Origin: Ascidia mentula
Lineage: Eukaryota; Chordata; Ascidiacea; Phlebobranchia; Ascidiidae
DNA: 64,000 nt
Reading direction: 5' to 3'
NCBI GenBank assembly: GCA_947561715.1
Contig: OX387197.1
Coordinates: 15,187,001 to 15,251,000, forward strand
Made by a program: the position numbers and the translations under genes. Within the stretch, counting starts at the first letter, position 1, and each line of letters starts with the position of its first letter. Under the pieces are notes generated by a model, which saw only the letters and a program-made list of their open reading frames with translations, did not search any database and had not been told where the DNA came from. Below, one piece after another: positions 11,031-23,403 of the stretch.

Positions 11031-12499
11031 AACTTTAACTTGATAAGCGCTGTGCGGTACTTCTTGGCTTTGTTGAGCAGCAGCGAGGGCGTTGTAATCA
11101 AGGTCGTGCTTGGTCTGCAGAGGCAATGTACGACCGGGACAATGAATCTGCAACAACATTTTGTTTTCCCTCTACGTGTCTAACATCCGTTGTAAATTCG
11201 GATATAGCAGTTAAATGGCGTTGCTGTCGTGCAGAAAGAGGTTCTGACTGCTTCTTCTACGCGGTGAACGTTCGACCTTCAAGAAAATAGCGAAAGTGGC
11301 GAACAGAAAGGTGCAACGCCAAGAGTTCACGATCAAAAGTGCTGTACTTTGTTTCTGCGGGTCGCAGATGCTTGCTGAAGAAAGCCAACGGCTTCCAAAT
11401 TCCATTGATTTGCTGCTCCAATAGCTTTATCCGACGCATCGATGGTTAATGCCGTTGGAGCCCGTGGTTGCGGATGGCACAAAATGGTTGCACGTTGCAG
11501 AGCCATTTTTGCGTTTTCAAAGGAGGCAATTAATTCAGGTGTCCACTGCAGCTGTAAATTTTTACCAGAAAATTGTTTATAGATTGGGGACATGATTTTA
11601 GCAGCTGTACCAGCAAACTCTTGTAGGCCCTTAATCGTAGTTGGGGGCGGAAAACGTTGAATGGCTAAAACCGTTGCAATCAATTCGATGTCCCAGAAAA
11701 TCAATTTGCGTTTTTCCGAAAACGCATTTATTGACGTTAAGGACAAGGCCATTGTCTGCAAGTCGTTGAAATAGTTGTTTGAGATGTGTGCGGTGAACCT
11801 TTAACGAGGAACTCGTCCATAAGTCTTTGAAAAGCTTGAGCAGCGTTCTTTCCAAAAGGCATGCGAAGGAACTCAAATAAACCAAAGGGGGTGATGACGG
11901 CTGTCTTTGGAATGTCGGTTTTAGCAACTGGCACCTGGTGGTATCCGCGCACCAAATTAATTTTTGAAAACACTTTTGCTCCATCAAGCCGAGAACTAAA
12001 GTCCTGAATGTGCGGTATATTGTAACGGTCTGGTATTGTGGCAGCATTCAGACGGCGATAATCGCCACACGGTCGCCAATCACCGGAGGATTTCGGCACC
12101 ATATGTAATGGTGATGCCCATGGACTGGAAGATCTGCGAATAATACCCAGTTGCAACATTTTAGAAAAGTCGCGTTTTGCGTGAACTGGTGGACCGTCAG
12201 TTGGAATATACCTGATGTTTTGGCGTTGCTGCGGAGAACTTGGGAGTAGTTATGGAAGGAAACTGCGTTAGCAATTGTGCGTAAATGTTGTTACTTGTCG
12301 AAAGTGCGTTGATTGTTGAGGAAGAAGAAGTTAGGCCTGATTTATCGACAAGTGCAGGGGAAGGTGAAGGTTCGCGTGAGGGTTTGACCAGCGAAGTGCC
12401 TGACATATCGGAAATGCTCTTTCTCCCCATCCATTTCAAAGTGATCCACAGGTACATCGTTTCGGACAGTTTCATTCTCCCACTGCCATATTTAATTTA

Positions 12500-13090
12500 T
12501 TCTTCGATGATGAAGTTGTTAATCGTTTAGTTGACATGACAAACCTTTATGCGTATCGCGATAGAGGAAAACATGGATTTGCAACCGACAAAAATGAAAT
12601 AAGACTTTTTTTTGTCAATGTTATTGTTGTCTGTATATAATGCTCTACCCCGCTGAAAAATGTATTGGGAAAATTCATCGGATGTTTTTAATGAAGCGAT
12701 GTCGCAATGTCCAGGAACCGATTCGAGGAAAGAAGACCAAATGCCTGAAATTTTCACCCAATTCTACTAATATCTGCGTTAATGAATCGATGCTTTCGTA
12801 CTATGGAAGACACAGCAGCAAACAACGCATTGTCGGAAAACCTGTGAGAATGGGGTATAAAATGTGGGTTATGGCGGAGAGCAACGGCTACGTTATTCAA
12901 TTTGATCCTTACTAAGGCGCGAAAGGAAAAACTCCTTCAAAGCGCTCTAAATCCAGTTGGTGTCTTGGAGAAAAAGTGGTATTGGATTGCCCATGGGTCA
13001 CTCATATCATGTGTTTTTTGACAATTTTTTTGCATTTTCACGATTATTGTGTCTGGGCAACCACAACATAAAAGCCACTGGAACTCAGGC
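12500..13090 (+). pseudogene. piggyBac transposase fragment
   Basis: Plus-strand blocks are FDDEVVNRLVDMTNLYA (12505 on), MYWENSSDVFNEAMS, AMSRNRFEE, CVNESMLSYYGRHSSKQRIV then GKPVRMGYKMWVMAESNGYV, LGEKVVLDCP, SYHVFFDNFF and NIKATGT. This is the PGBD/DDE_Tnp_1_7 series, including the first catalytic Asp region (here NES in place of the usual DES) and the DNFF block. Frame changes separate the blocks. Both the N-terminus and the cysteine-rich C-terminus are missing, cut by LTR-fossil sequence on the left and a foldback element on the right. Confidence 0.8.
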
Positions 13091-13742
13091 TTGACTAATA
13101 TCCTGACTTGAGCACCAGTGTTTCCAAAAAAAATTCAGGAAAAATAGCCATGCAATCTGTGCGTTGCAATTGCCTGACTTTCGTGATTGTGTGTTGCAAT
13201 TGCCTGACTTTCGTGAATGCGTGTTGGAATTGCCGGACTTCTGTGTTTTGGAATTGCCTGACTTTCGTGAATGTGTGTTGGAATTGCCTGACTTTCGTGA
13301 ATGCGTATTGGAATTGCCTGTCTTTCGTGATTGTGTTTTGGAATTGCCTGACTTTCGTGATTGTGTTTTGCAATTGCCTGACTTTCGTGATTGTGTGTTG
13401 GATTCGCAGAACATTCTCATCTTCAGACTTTCTATAGGTCTTTCAAGGGTCTAAGTAACAGCGCAAATACTCCCAATCTCACAAAAGCTGCGCAATTCCA
13501 CCCTAAGTAACAGCGCAAATACTCCCAATCACACAAAAGCTGCGCAATTCCTGCGCCCATACTAAAACAAAAGTCATGCATTTAAAATACAAACATATGC
13601 AAGTCAGGCAATTTCAACGCACATTCACGATAACCAGGCAATTGCAACACATAATCACGAAAGTCAGGCAATCAGGCGACTTTTCCTAAAAATAGTTTTG
13701 GAAACACTGCTGTTGAAGTCAGGCAGTCAGGATTTTAGTCAA
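13091..13742. mobile_element. Foldback/MITE-like element with minisatellite arms
   Basis: The left end reads TTGACTAATATCCTGACT and the right end, inverted, TTGACTAAAATCCTGACT. Inside each end is a shared CAGTGTTTCCAAAA block and then inverted copies of the same 30-bp minisatellite. No protein is encoded; open frames through it are low-complexity translations of the repeat. It lies between the piggyBac piece and the protease part of the LTR fossil. Its superfamily is unknown; target duplications are not clear. Confidence 0.7.
13163..13410. repeat. 30-bp minisatellite in foldback left arm
   Basis: About eight copies of GAATTGCCTGACTTTCGTGA plus a variable 10-bp tail (ATGTGTGTTG and similar) lie head to tail. 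Two to three inverted copies lie at 13607-13675 in the right arm. Confidence 0.85.
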
Positions 13743-15199
13743 ACCGTGGAACTATCCGCAGTAATCGGGTTGGTAATACAACCAAAGTTAACTCAGCTAA
13801 CAGTATTACGAAAAACTTATTATGAACAAACCAACGAGGAAGCAAACTTACATCAGAACCAGTATCAACTAAAAAGGAAAGATTATGGCGTTTATCAAAT
13901 ACAGAAAAAGTCCGTTTTACACAAAAGCCTCCCCTTCCAGTACGAGAAGAAGAGGCAACTACCGGTTTTTTGTATACCGGAACTGGGAATTCAACCGACA
14001 AGGAGGGTCACAACGTTTAGCACTAGGGCCGTACAGCGCATGATAATAACACAGATCACCAGACCCTTTCGACCAACCCTGGTCAGACCGGTTATTCCGC
14101 TGAAAACCGTTTGCAGGCCTCGCCTTCTGCCGACTCTGCCATTGTTGGCCCGAGTCTTGCCAAACATTCCGCGGGCCTGAGGGGCGCGTCTGCTGGCGAA
14201 AATTTGCCGATCGCGGACGAAACTCTCTACCGCGAAATCCTGAATCAAAACCCCGCGAACCGGAACTAACTTGTGTAGACAATGCGTTTATCTGCTCGAA
14301 TAGCTTATTCATTCGTCTGTCGACATGATCATTTATGAGCATTTGTGAAGACACAGAAGAAGGCACAGCCTCAGATTTACCCAAATCATGAACATCAAGC
14401 TTATGCGAACTAAGAGACATCATCGAGTCAGCCTTTAATGCCAAATTCTCCAAACTATCCTCATAATCCGTCGACAATATCAAACGAACGCTCGCTGGCA
14501 ATTTATCGATGAAAAAACGCTTCAATAATCTCTCGGTTGACGCGTCCAATGGACCCGGATGATTTAACAACGCGATCATTTCATTTAACAAGTCAGTGGG
14601 GCGTCTGTTCTGCAAAGTGGTTTCATTCAAAAGCTTATTCAAACGGGTGATGTCACTTTGCTCGTAATACCGCAATAAAGCTTGCTTTAATGTCGAATAG
14701 GGAAACTGATCACTATCAATATTCAAAATAGCGTTGCCCACCTTTGCAATCTGGTCCTGGTTAAGACATGAAACAGCATAATTGAACATTTCAGACTCAC
14801 TCGAAACGTCGCAATTAGACAAAATGGCCTCAAAACTTCGAAACCAAGCCTTCGGTAACTTGAGCCAGAATTCCGGCAAACGCATTTTTGGCGCCTGTTC
14901 CGCCAAACCTCTACGACCAGTACGATTACCAAAAAAATAGCGATTAGAGCCATCTCTATTGAACTCGGTATCATCAGAAAAAATTGGGCGTGGGGTTTGT
15001 AATTTACTGGAACTAACATTTAGAAGCTCAGTGTCTGCCAAAAGCGTACCCCCTTGAGACGTGGCTGACGTGCTTGGACCAGCAGGGCCATTATCAGTCA
15101 TTGCGAAAGTCGTGCTAGCAATGACCGCACTAGTGCCGGAAAAAGTTACCCCAAGTTTGGGCGTCGAGGTTTTACTGACTTATTTTTGTATAAATCATT

Positions 15200-16490
15200 T
15201 ATTTTTCCAATATCGGGATTTAATGGGTTAAGAACAACATTAAACAACATGCTAGGCTAAAATAACTTAAGAACAACTTTCTGAAAACATACATGATTTG
15301 CACCAACGCCAATGCGCGGGGGTCATAGGTTAAGTTGTGCTACGCGCGTTTTTGCTGTGTAGAAAATGATCGGCGTTGCAGATGTGGACAGTTGGGAGTT
15401 TGCGGGAACATTGTAAGCTGTTTGGTTTGCAAACCAATGACAAACAAAGGCGTAGGCGTAACATTGCTTTGGTCTTTTCCGCATATGTCATGGCCTACAA
15501 GAGTATTTCCCGTATTTCCTAAAAAGAGCAACTGCTTGACCCGTGTGATGGCATCACAAAGGACAATCTGCTTTGTCTAAATGAGAAAGATGTAGATTTT
15601 TTTATATTAAACCATTGAAATGCTCCCTACTGCAGAAGTACTGAATTTTCACATCCAAGTGTACACCATCACAAAAGATTCTTCATCTGGAGAAATTTTG
15701 CAGGCATACTGCACCTGCACAGATAAGTTGTTTGGGTAGTCAAAAATTGTGAAGTAGCCTAAAATAGGAAATCAGCGAAACCACTGCATTTTTTTTAGAA
15801 TAAATGCAATCAAAGCTACAGCAACTAAATTAAATGAGAAATCGTGCACTTTCTCCTTTCAAAAATTTATGGGTTTATTGAAAGCTAAATGTTGTACTTT
15901 GTTTAGTACCTCCTTTTTGTTCGATGCCTTTGTTTGTTCCTTTCAGTTTACTGTCACATTACCTCATGTAATTGAAAATTCTTGTATTCACACAGTGCTG
16001 GTTGATGTATTAATGTTATGTGCAAACATTTGTATTCAACTTTCAAGAGAGCAACAATTTAAAATAAACCATGTGAACAATATTTCTGCGGACTAAGTAG
16101 TTCCATTAGATTACACCGAGCAGCGCACATCATGACAATATCATCAACAAAATACAAAACATTTTCAACCGTATTGCTTGTTCTACATATATACGATATT
16201 GGCCAATTGTTAACTTTTCTGGACCTCCTACCAAGTGGCTTCAATAAATCACAATTAGCCCGTTTACATGGCGGGGCTTTTTGAATAACGGCCGGCCAAC
16301 ACAAGCGGCCTTTGCGGCCGCTTTTCGTTATGCGTTTACATGGCCGATTGAAGGCCGCGATCTCAACAGACGAGTGTTCTTTTCTACAGTGCTAGTTGCT
16401 GTACGCTGCTAAATATTATACAGAGATGACCCTCATGAACGATTACGTGATTGCAAAAAACATGTTCATAAATAATGTCACCAGATTGTT
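15200..16490. other. No gene recognised
   Basis: I see no supported gene. A GC-rich patch at 16255-16375 (CCCGTTTACATGG and GCGGCCGC words, the first repeated at about 16330) may be the left end or promoter of the Harbinger copy that follows. Confidence 0.4.
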
Positions 16491-16496
16491 TGTTAT

Positions 16497-17745
16497 GAGA
16501 CGAAATTTGTTGTGGAAATGGCGGACAAGAAAGAGAAAACGTTTGTTTGTGATGTTGTGTGTAATACTTTCTAAACAGACCAACAAATCTCGGAGATTTT
16601 GGATGATGAAACGGTAAAATACGTTTTAATATTGTTTTCCCAACTTATAATACCTACTGTCATATTTCCAAGATCCACAGAATGGTGGAACTTTGCCTTT
16701 TCCAATTATTCTGATGAACACTGGGTTCAAAACTTTCGGATGACCAAATGAACCTTTCTTAGGATTTTAAATGAAATTAAAGAACATTTAGCACCAGGTA
16801 AAGGTTGAGTGCCAAGTAAAAAAATATATATAATAATTTTGTGATCATACAGATGAAAGGGCAGTTAGAGAGGCAATTTCTATTGAAAAAAAGACTTGCA
16901 ATTGCTTTATTTCAACTCGCATCTTCAGCTGAATTTAGAACAACTGGTATTGTTTTTGGGGTATCAAAATCTTCTGTTCACAACTGCATTCATAGGTACA
17001 ATTGAAATTAACTGCAATTTGGTGGTGACAGGATTTTATGTGGCAACCATCTATAGCACCCCATACTTGAGGAAACTTGTTGCACCTTTGATTGTATTTA
17101 GCCAACTCCAATTTGGTGTTGCAGGTTTTGCAAAGCCATGGTAAAAAATATTAACAAATACATTAAAATTCCTAATGACGAGGAGGCAATGGAGTTGGCT
17201 AAATACAATCAAAGGTGCAACAAGTTTCCTCAAGTATGGGGTGCTATAGATGGTTGCCACATTCATGTTTTACATCAACCGAAAAATGTTTCCAGTTGAT
17301 GTGCATACAGTTAGATATTTAATTGTATGAAATTTTAGATTTTTAGATGTCAGTATAAAAATGCCAGGATCTAGTCACGATGCTGCAGTTCTGAAAAAGT
17401 CAAATTTGTACCAATTTGCTGATCAGCTTTTACCTAAGGTATCCTACTCATTTGTCATTGCCAAATTTTATGAGGTTTCTGGTCTAGGGTGTCATACTGA
17501 TTAAAGATGTAAAGATTCCATTAATGATGACTGGAGATGCAGCTTACCCATTATTGCCATGGCTTATTAAGCCATACACTGGATCGAGGCTGACCCCTGA
17601 ACAGGTTTCATTTAACTGTTACCACAGCACATCAAGGATTGTGGTTGAAAATGCATTTGGAAGATTAAAGGCAAGGTGGAGAATTTTACAAAAAAAAATT
17701 GCGATTCCTGTTAATCAATTTTTTTCATTAAACATACATCATACA
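16497..17745 (+). pseudogene. HARBI1-like Harbinger transposase with introns
   Basis: Several plus-strand exons are visible. Exon 1 ends near 16615 (NKSRRFWMMKR, then GTAAAA). Exon 2 (about 16675-16798) has TEWWNFAFSNYSDEHWVQNF and ends at GTAAAG. Exon 3 (about 16852-17000) reads REAISIEKRLAIALFQLASS and VFGVSKSSVHNCIHRY, the helix-turn-helix. Then come FPQVWGAIDGCHIHVLHQP (first Asp, about 17215-17275), SIKMPGSSHDAAVLKKSNLY (second Asp), and MMTGDAAYPLLPWLIKPY with VVENAFGRLKARWRIL (17525-17690), which includes the catalytic Glu region. An inverted duplication of coding sequence (17038-17262) and a stop in exon 2 show that it is disrupted. The partner gene converges on it at 17937-18600. Confidence 0.8.
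17038..17262. repeat. 73-bp perfect inverted repeat inside the transposase
   Basis: Bases 17038-17110 are the exact reverse complement of 17190-17262, with a 79-bp spacer. The right arm is the coding sense copy around the first catalytic Asp; the left arm is an antisense duplicate. Confidence 0.9.
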
Positions 17746-17936
17746 TGTAACTCATACTAGACACTCCCACTTCTTCATTTGTAGTATCTTGCTCTGTTCT
17801 GCTTTCTACATCTAACTCTTCATCAGCACAAAATTATATCAAAAAAACTTCCTCTGATTTGGATTATTTTAAACATTTATAAAACTTTTTTATGGGCTGC
17901 AGACAGGGCCACTGCTTTGACCTGTTTTAAAATTAA

Positions 17937-18600
17937 TTACAACTCATTAGAAATTACCGATGATTTAAAAAATGTAATATGCATCCTGTTCAGTGGAGGG
18001 TCCAGCCTGCTCCACATTCTCCAAGTTAATAACGCTTTCGTCATTGACTGTCCCAAATGGTTCTGATGACTCTGGTGTTGGTGGAATGATTGACTCAACT
18101 CCACTGTCTCCAACAACTGCCTAAAGGAATAAAAACATTGTTTATTCCAGAAACAAGGCTCATCACTTTGTATAAATATAAAGCACTTACAGTGTTCCTT
18201 GGTCTTGTTGCTAAAATTCTGCTCATTGCAGAAAAATATGGCCATTTTAGTGCCTTTGTCGATGCTGCACCGGACTTGTTTAACTCGCCAGATAAATCAT
18301 GATATGTTTCTTTTACCTTCTTCCACTTATTTTTTATTTGTATCCTGCAATATATTTGGTACGACAATGGAAAGTGACAATCATAAAAAGCACTGTTTTA
18401 CTTTGAAAAATTGTATCCCTTTTTCTTCATTTCTTCAACTACTGCTTCATGCAAAACACTTGTCCGAACATTTTTGCAATCAATTCTTTGCATTAATTTA
18501 CTTTCATCAATACATGCTATTAGGTCCAATGTTGCCGAATCCGTCCACTTTGCTCTTGTATCTTCCATACTGATATTGCGTGAAATAAAAACCAAACTAA
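17937..18600 (-). CDS. Myb/SANT-like partner of the Harbinger transposase
   Basis: On the minus strand, exon 1 (18595 to about 18400) reads MEDTRAKWTDSATLDLIACI, then EAVVEEMKKKGYNFSK; exon 2 (about 18355-18190) has IQIKNKWKKVKETYHDLSGE and GAASTKALKWPYFSAMSRIL. This is the trihelix/Myb_DNA-bind_4 pattern (W at the start of helix 1, KWKKLK in helix 3, then WPYF). A third exon near 18125-17940 supplies an acidic tail. Convergent layout with the HARBI1-like gene marks both as parts of one element. No clear terminal inverted repeats were found. Confidence 0.65.
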
Positions 18601-18639
18601 TAATTATTTTAACTATGCACCTCTAAAGCTGTCTACAAA

Positions 18640-20485
18640 CATTATCAACTCCCACTAAACACAGACGGCACGCCAAAAAACATCTTAGCACAGCAAACAA
18701 AACTCCTTACATTGCAAAACTCTGCGCCAGAGGCACCATAAGCCAAGTTGTCGACGTACCGTCGTCGAAAACAGGCAGTTTTTGAAAAGCCACTTTCGGC
18801 TGGATCACCTCCGGAGCAGGTCCGTTTAAAAGCCACATTTTGTGCTGAAATTTGGCCACAAAGTCGCGACCGCCTCTTCCATCCCAAACAAAATGAAACG
18901 GTTTTGATTTGCAATTAAATTTGCAGTGCTAAATCTTTTTTTCCAGCGGTTCAAATCGGTATCTCATGAATGTTATCACTAACTCATCATCAAATAACAG
19001 ACATATATAGATTTATTTGATTCTTGTTGCATTACAACTTGAACCTTTCCAATATTTCATCCCAACAGATCTCTTTTCTATTAACTGAAAACTGATTTTT
19101 TTTTAATTTTACCAATTTATCAATTGTTTCCTGACATGTACTTGTGTTGGGAATATAACTTAAATCGTGGTTTCCTAACTTTTATGACCCATGTGTAAAT
19201 TAGGAACTAGATTTAGTGTTGTTGGCCTGCCTTTAACAAAGTTGCAGGGAATTGGGGTGTTTATTTGTTGTTTGCGTATTCAGCTGCGACTGCGTTTCCC
19301 GATTATTCAGTAGACACCAAGATAACGAATATGTGCAGAATAACAGACGATTGATTCCACACAAAGGCGAGCCAAAATGTAGGATGAATCTCACCACAAA
19401 AAAAAACAGAATATATACACACTCTATAACAAGCAAGTATGCGATCGCGGGAGCCCACGATGCAGTCATTACGATCAATTCTCTTTGACATCTTATACTG
19501 GTGTTTACCTGAGCGGTGCAAAACTGCAAGTCATTCCAATACGCCACAGAAAGTTACTAAAAAGCTTGAAAAACACATTACAGCATAGCACGCTACAAAG
19601 TGCTGTTTGGAGCAAATGCGAGTCCATTTACATTTTTCACAACCTTCCCTTTTAACACAATTCACCCATCGATGGAGAATCACATACTCACCGCCGCACC
19701 GCCTACATCCAAGGTTCTCCACCGACGCAGTTTGAATTTCAGGTTTACAACCAAAGCCTTGTAACAAACAAAAAAATGATTATTACCAAAACTTCGCTCA
19801 CGAAGCACAACTTTACCTTTCGTGCAAATAGCAAAATGCAGTAGGAATTAATAATCACTAAACAAAAACAAGTACAGCTTATGCTCCTTTATAGAATTTT
19901 TTTTAACTTGGCTTCCTTTTCTCACCCATGCCGACCGAAAACATTTAAAAACTGTTTTGTTTTTGGGAGAAAATGAACAAGTCCACATTCAGCTAAAATA
20001 GCAGTTGAAACTGTGATGACTTTTACAATGTAATCCGGTTAGTTTGCATGACGTCTACAAATGAAGATTATGGAGGGTAGTCGGCTTCCCTGACAATTTG
20101 TCTCGATGATGCTACCGCAATGAGTCTCAATTGAAGGTCGGCTGACCTGTTGGCTAATTGCCACGGAATTGTCTGTTCACCTGTGCTCTCGGCTGAGATG
20201 CAGGCAGGCAGAATAACTCCAATTATAGTTTATTCATCGAATCGAAATCAGAATGGAATAGAATCGAATGGTCAGAAAGGCGAAAGCGTTACCGTATAAA
20301 CTGGAAGTCAGGCGATATTGTGAGAGAAAGGCAGTGTGCTCGTTAATACCATGTGGATAAGTCTCTGGGGCATTATTTAAGATAAGTGTCCATGTTAAAC
20401 AAAACTCCCCCCAATGATGGACACGGGAAAAAGGTCTTATCAAAACAGCCTCCAGCTGCGCCGTTGTCCCACGTGCGGCTTTGCA
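18640..20485. other. No gene assigned; one cysteine-rich reading frame
   Basis: A minus-strand frame (19767-19560) contains GCRRCGGEYV and EGCEKCKWTRICSK, resembling the zinc-binding tails of the LINE ORF1 proteins further right but too short and isolated to assign. A conserved-looking minus-strand stretch at 18645-18914 lies upstream of the Myb-like gene. The rest shows nothing I can name. Confidence 0.35.
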
Positions 20486-20489
20486 ATGC

Positions 20490-20732
20490 AATTGCGGTCG
20501 GTTTCAAATGGATCGACCGTTGGCACAATTCCGGCCGAAACAACAGGCCGGGAAGCTAACGCTTGCGCGTAGTTTATAGTTTTTGCTGCCATTTGTGCGT
20601 CTCCAAATATATCGCACGGGCTGGCCAACAAATAGCAGCCCTTAGAAGGGCTGGGGTGGCTTTGCACAGTGGCCTCAGTTAGTTTTCTGCAGACGAAAAC
20701 TTGTAAACTGTATAAATCACTGCTTTAGATAG
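20490..20732 (-). mobile_element. LINE fragment E1 (5' UTR and ORF1 start)
   Basis: Only the 5' UTR and the first ORF1 codons survive: NYAQALASRPVVSAGIVP then VDPFETD, matching E4 and E6. The sequence diverges near 20500 and meets the 3' end of E2 at about 20733. The UTR stem conserved in other copies has lost most of its upper-coordinate partner. Confidence 0.75.
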
Positions 20733-23403
20733 ACGCGGGCTGACAGCCGCCATCACGAATATCACACAATGTTTTGAAAGGAATTGAGGGAAAAGGGGAG
20801 AAATTCAAGAAAAGGAGGGCGGAAAGTTAAAAAAAGTTTACAATAATGGCTAGACGAAAAAGCACTATGCAAAAATACAATTACATACGTCGAGGACGCT
20901 GCACGAAAAATTTACACAATGGTAGACGATAACTGATGTACGGAAACAATTACACAATTGCAGACAATAACGGATGTATGGAAAAAATACACAATTTTCA
21001 GACGACCAAAGGATGTACAAAAATTTTAGTGTTGCAGACGACAAAAAATTGATAGTGTGATATTGGTTGCCCGGGGAATTGGTTATAGGTGAGGTGATTC
21101 ACGACGTTGGCCAGGATACCTTCAAGGTCAGCGTTTGACCTGTTCTTTTGCAAGGTTAGACGAAAGTGCATAGTGCGTTTCTGTGTCCGGGTCAGGTGTT
21201 GGGGTATATTAATTAAAGGGCGGGGGTCATGTTTAATTCGGTTTCGGCTCTTCCAGATGGTGTGGGTGAGGGAGGTGTTTAGCAGGGCTACAAGAGTTGC
21301 AGAGTATGGGTTGTTTTACAGGGGAGTTTTAGGGAAAGTTAAATAAACTGGGGTGTCGAAGTATAAGAATGTATTGTTGAGGAGGGAGTTGAGGGTGTTT
21401 TTTACTGAGGGATAGAGGGGCAGGTATGAAAGAGGTGACTGAATGTTTCTGGGTGGTAATTGCATAGATGGCATTGGGGGGCTAAATCGAAAGGTAGGTA
21501 GGACTTCTGGCAATTCAGGGGGAGGATTTTATGGACTAGTCGGTAATTTGGGGAAAACGGGGTGGTGGATTTGTGACCAGTCTGTGTGACTGAATGGATA
21601 CTGGGTGTCGTTTATTAAGCGGATATAAAGGGGTTTAGATTTGGAGCAGATTAGGTCTTGTTTAGAGGGTTCAATGGTGTTGATGAGGGAAAAAATGTGC
21701 TGATAGTGAGTGGAGGGAGTTGTAGCATGGGGGAGATTATTTCTTTTGCGGAGGCTGCATTAATTTGATAGGGGGAGGCCGAGGTTGTATTCCAAGAGGG
21801 AGAGTTGGGGAGTTGTTGGGGTGTCTAAGATTCTGTGTTTGTAAAATCTTTTTGGGAAAGAGAAGGGATAGATCAGCGTAGAGGGGGAGATTTACCGCGC
21901 CGTAACCACCAAGGTCACGGCAGGATGTTGATGGGCAGTGTTGGTAGGTTTGGGCCTCCGACAAAGTTTGCCATAATGCCGTCGATGCATTTTGAATCAA
22001 AAGTGAGAAACGGGTTGCTTGTAGATTTGGCGCAGGCAGGATTGACTGCTTTTTGCCATGCCGCGGTGATGTCCGATGGTGCGCCTATTGGGGTATTTAA
22101 CGGTGTTATAGATTCTGACTTAAGGTTGGGTCGTCGAGGGGAGGTCGAAGAATGGCAATCGCTTCGGTTAAGTTTTTAAGAAAAATAATCAATGAGGCCG
22201 AGGGCTTCGGTGAGGGAGTGCCGATGAGCCACCACTAGGGTGACGTCATCGGCGTTAGCGATTGCCTTGGGTGTGTTGCGGCATGGCACTTGGGTTGGAT
22301 CGACAGAAGCGTTGTTTTGTAGGGCAACGAGGAGCGGATTTAGGGCAATCAGGAAAAGGTTCAGACAAAGGGGGTCTCCTTGTCTGATGCCGTTTACGAA
22401 GGCCCGGGAGTTGGCGCTAGAGTGAAGTGCAGAAAGATAATTAGTAAAGCAAGTGGGAAAGCGTTTGAGAGTTAACTGAAGAAGTAGCCAGGAAAATGAA
22501 ACAGAATTAAAGGCTTTTTTGCGTCGGTTGCTTCTGTAGTCTTGCGGTGTGCGCCGCACTGCTCCTTTTCTCTCGTTGTAGCAGCTGACACAACGTCGGG
22601 TGCTTCTGACGTCTTGCGGAGTTCACCGCACTCCTCTTTATTGGCTGTTGTAGCCATCGACCCAGCGTCGGTGGCTTCTGACGTCTTCTCTATCTCGACG
22701 CTTTGCGCCTTATCGGCCTTGGTTCTCGCTGCTTCGCGTTTCGCAGCTGCTTGCTTTTCGAACACTTCTTTATGGAAGCTTGGGCAGTCAACTTTGACGT
22801 GCCCCATTTCATGGGAAAAATCACATCTTTTTGGCTGCCCGGGATAGTCAGCTTCAATTTGATTGTTTGCTAGACGCAAGCGCTCTGGTATTGGATTTAA
22901 TTTCAGCACTGACGCCTTCATGTACATAACGCGTCGGCCTCCATCAACGTTATAGTCATCAAACATCTTCCACCCTCAAAAGACAGGGGCGTACTTTTTA
23001 AAGTAATCTATTATTAGAGCTGGCATTTTAATGGTTGGTGGTACTTTGTTAAGGAAAACCCTTATTGCATCGTCGCAGCGAGCTGTAACGAACACTGCTT
23101 TTTGGCTGTTTCTTAATGCGCCAGCCAAGTTGCGCGACTTTTCCATTGTAGGAGTAAAGAATTTAACTCTTCCATTGGGGTAGTTAAACAGCCCAGTTAA
23201 CGATAGGCGAATGCTAACTTTCTCCTTCTTCAGAAGGGCATAGATTTCGGCGCGTTTGAGCCCGGGATTAAAGCGGGCGTCGAGTTCTAAGTTTTCGTCC
23301 GTCTTAAACGTATCTTCCGGCACAGATTGGCCCAGCTACAACGCTGGCATAACTCATGTCTGGTACAGATTTGTGTGTCGAAACAGCAGACACGCACTGG
23401 TCG
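20733..23403 (-). mobile_element. LINE copy E2, internally deleted
   Basis: The copy reads from a 5' UTR (23403) through ORF1 (ATG at 23357, MSYASVVAG as in E12; RRM-like region and CCHC knuckle, here CDFSHEMGHVKVDC with one Cys changed to Ser). At about 22518 it jumps into the reverse-transcriptase part of ORF2 (KAFNSVSFSWLLLQLTLKRF). All the endonuclease and the early RT are missing. The remaining ORF2 (22510 to about 21110) holds RQGDPLCLNLFLIALNPLLV and ANADDVTLVVAHRHS in the RT core, with several frame changes. The 3' UTR (21100-20733) has a tandem 38-bp repeat and ends in the family's terminal hairpin. At its 5' side it is joined, without SL sequence, to the RT of E3. Confidence 0.8.
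20860..21055. repeat. 38-bp tandem repeat in E2 3' UTR
   Basis: About four to five imperfect copies of ACACAATTGCAGACGACAAA plus GGATGTACGGAAAA lie here; two further copies occur at the same place in E4 (25810-25880). Confidence 0.65.

Larger units (their letters stand above)
8458..15200 (-). mobile_element. Ty3/gypsy-type LTR retrotransposon fossil
   Basis: A minus-strand element lies in the order gag (about 15101-13959), protease (about 14001-13746), reverse transcriptase (about 12480-11440), RNase H (about 11440-11100) and integrase (about 9715-8700). A purine-rich tract and the presumed start of the 3' LTR lie near 8690-8710, and a probable primer-binding site lies near 15150-15165. A matching complete LTR pair was not found. 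Reverse transcriptase and integrase blocks are of Ty3/gypsy type. The element is broken many times and has at least three later insertions: a hAT derivative (9725 on), a piggyBac piece (about 12500-13090) and a foldback element (13091-13742). I would call it old. Confidence 0.85.

Noticed and set aside
13163-13410. CRISPR-like array
   Set aside because: Units are contiguous 30-bp minisatellite copies without unique spacers, inside a eukaryotic foldback element.
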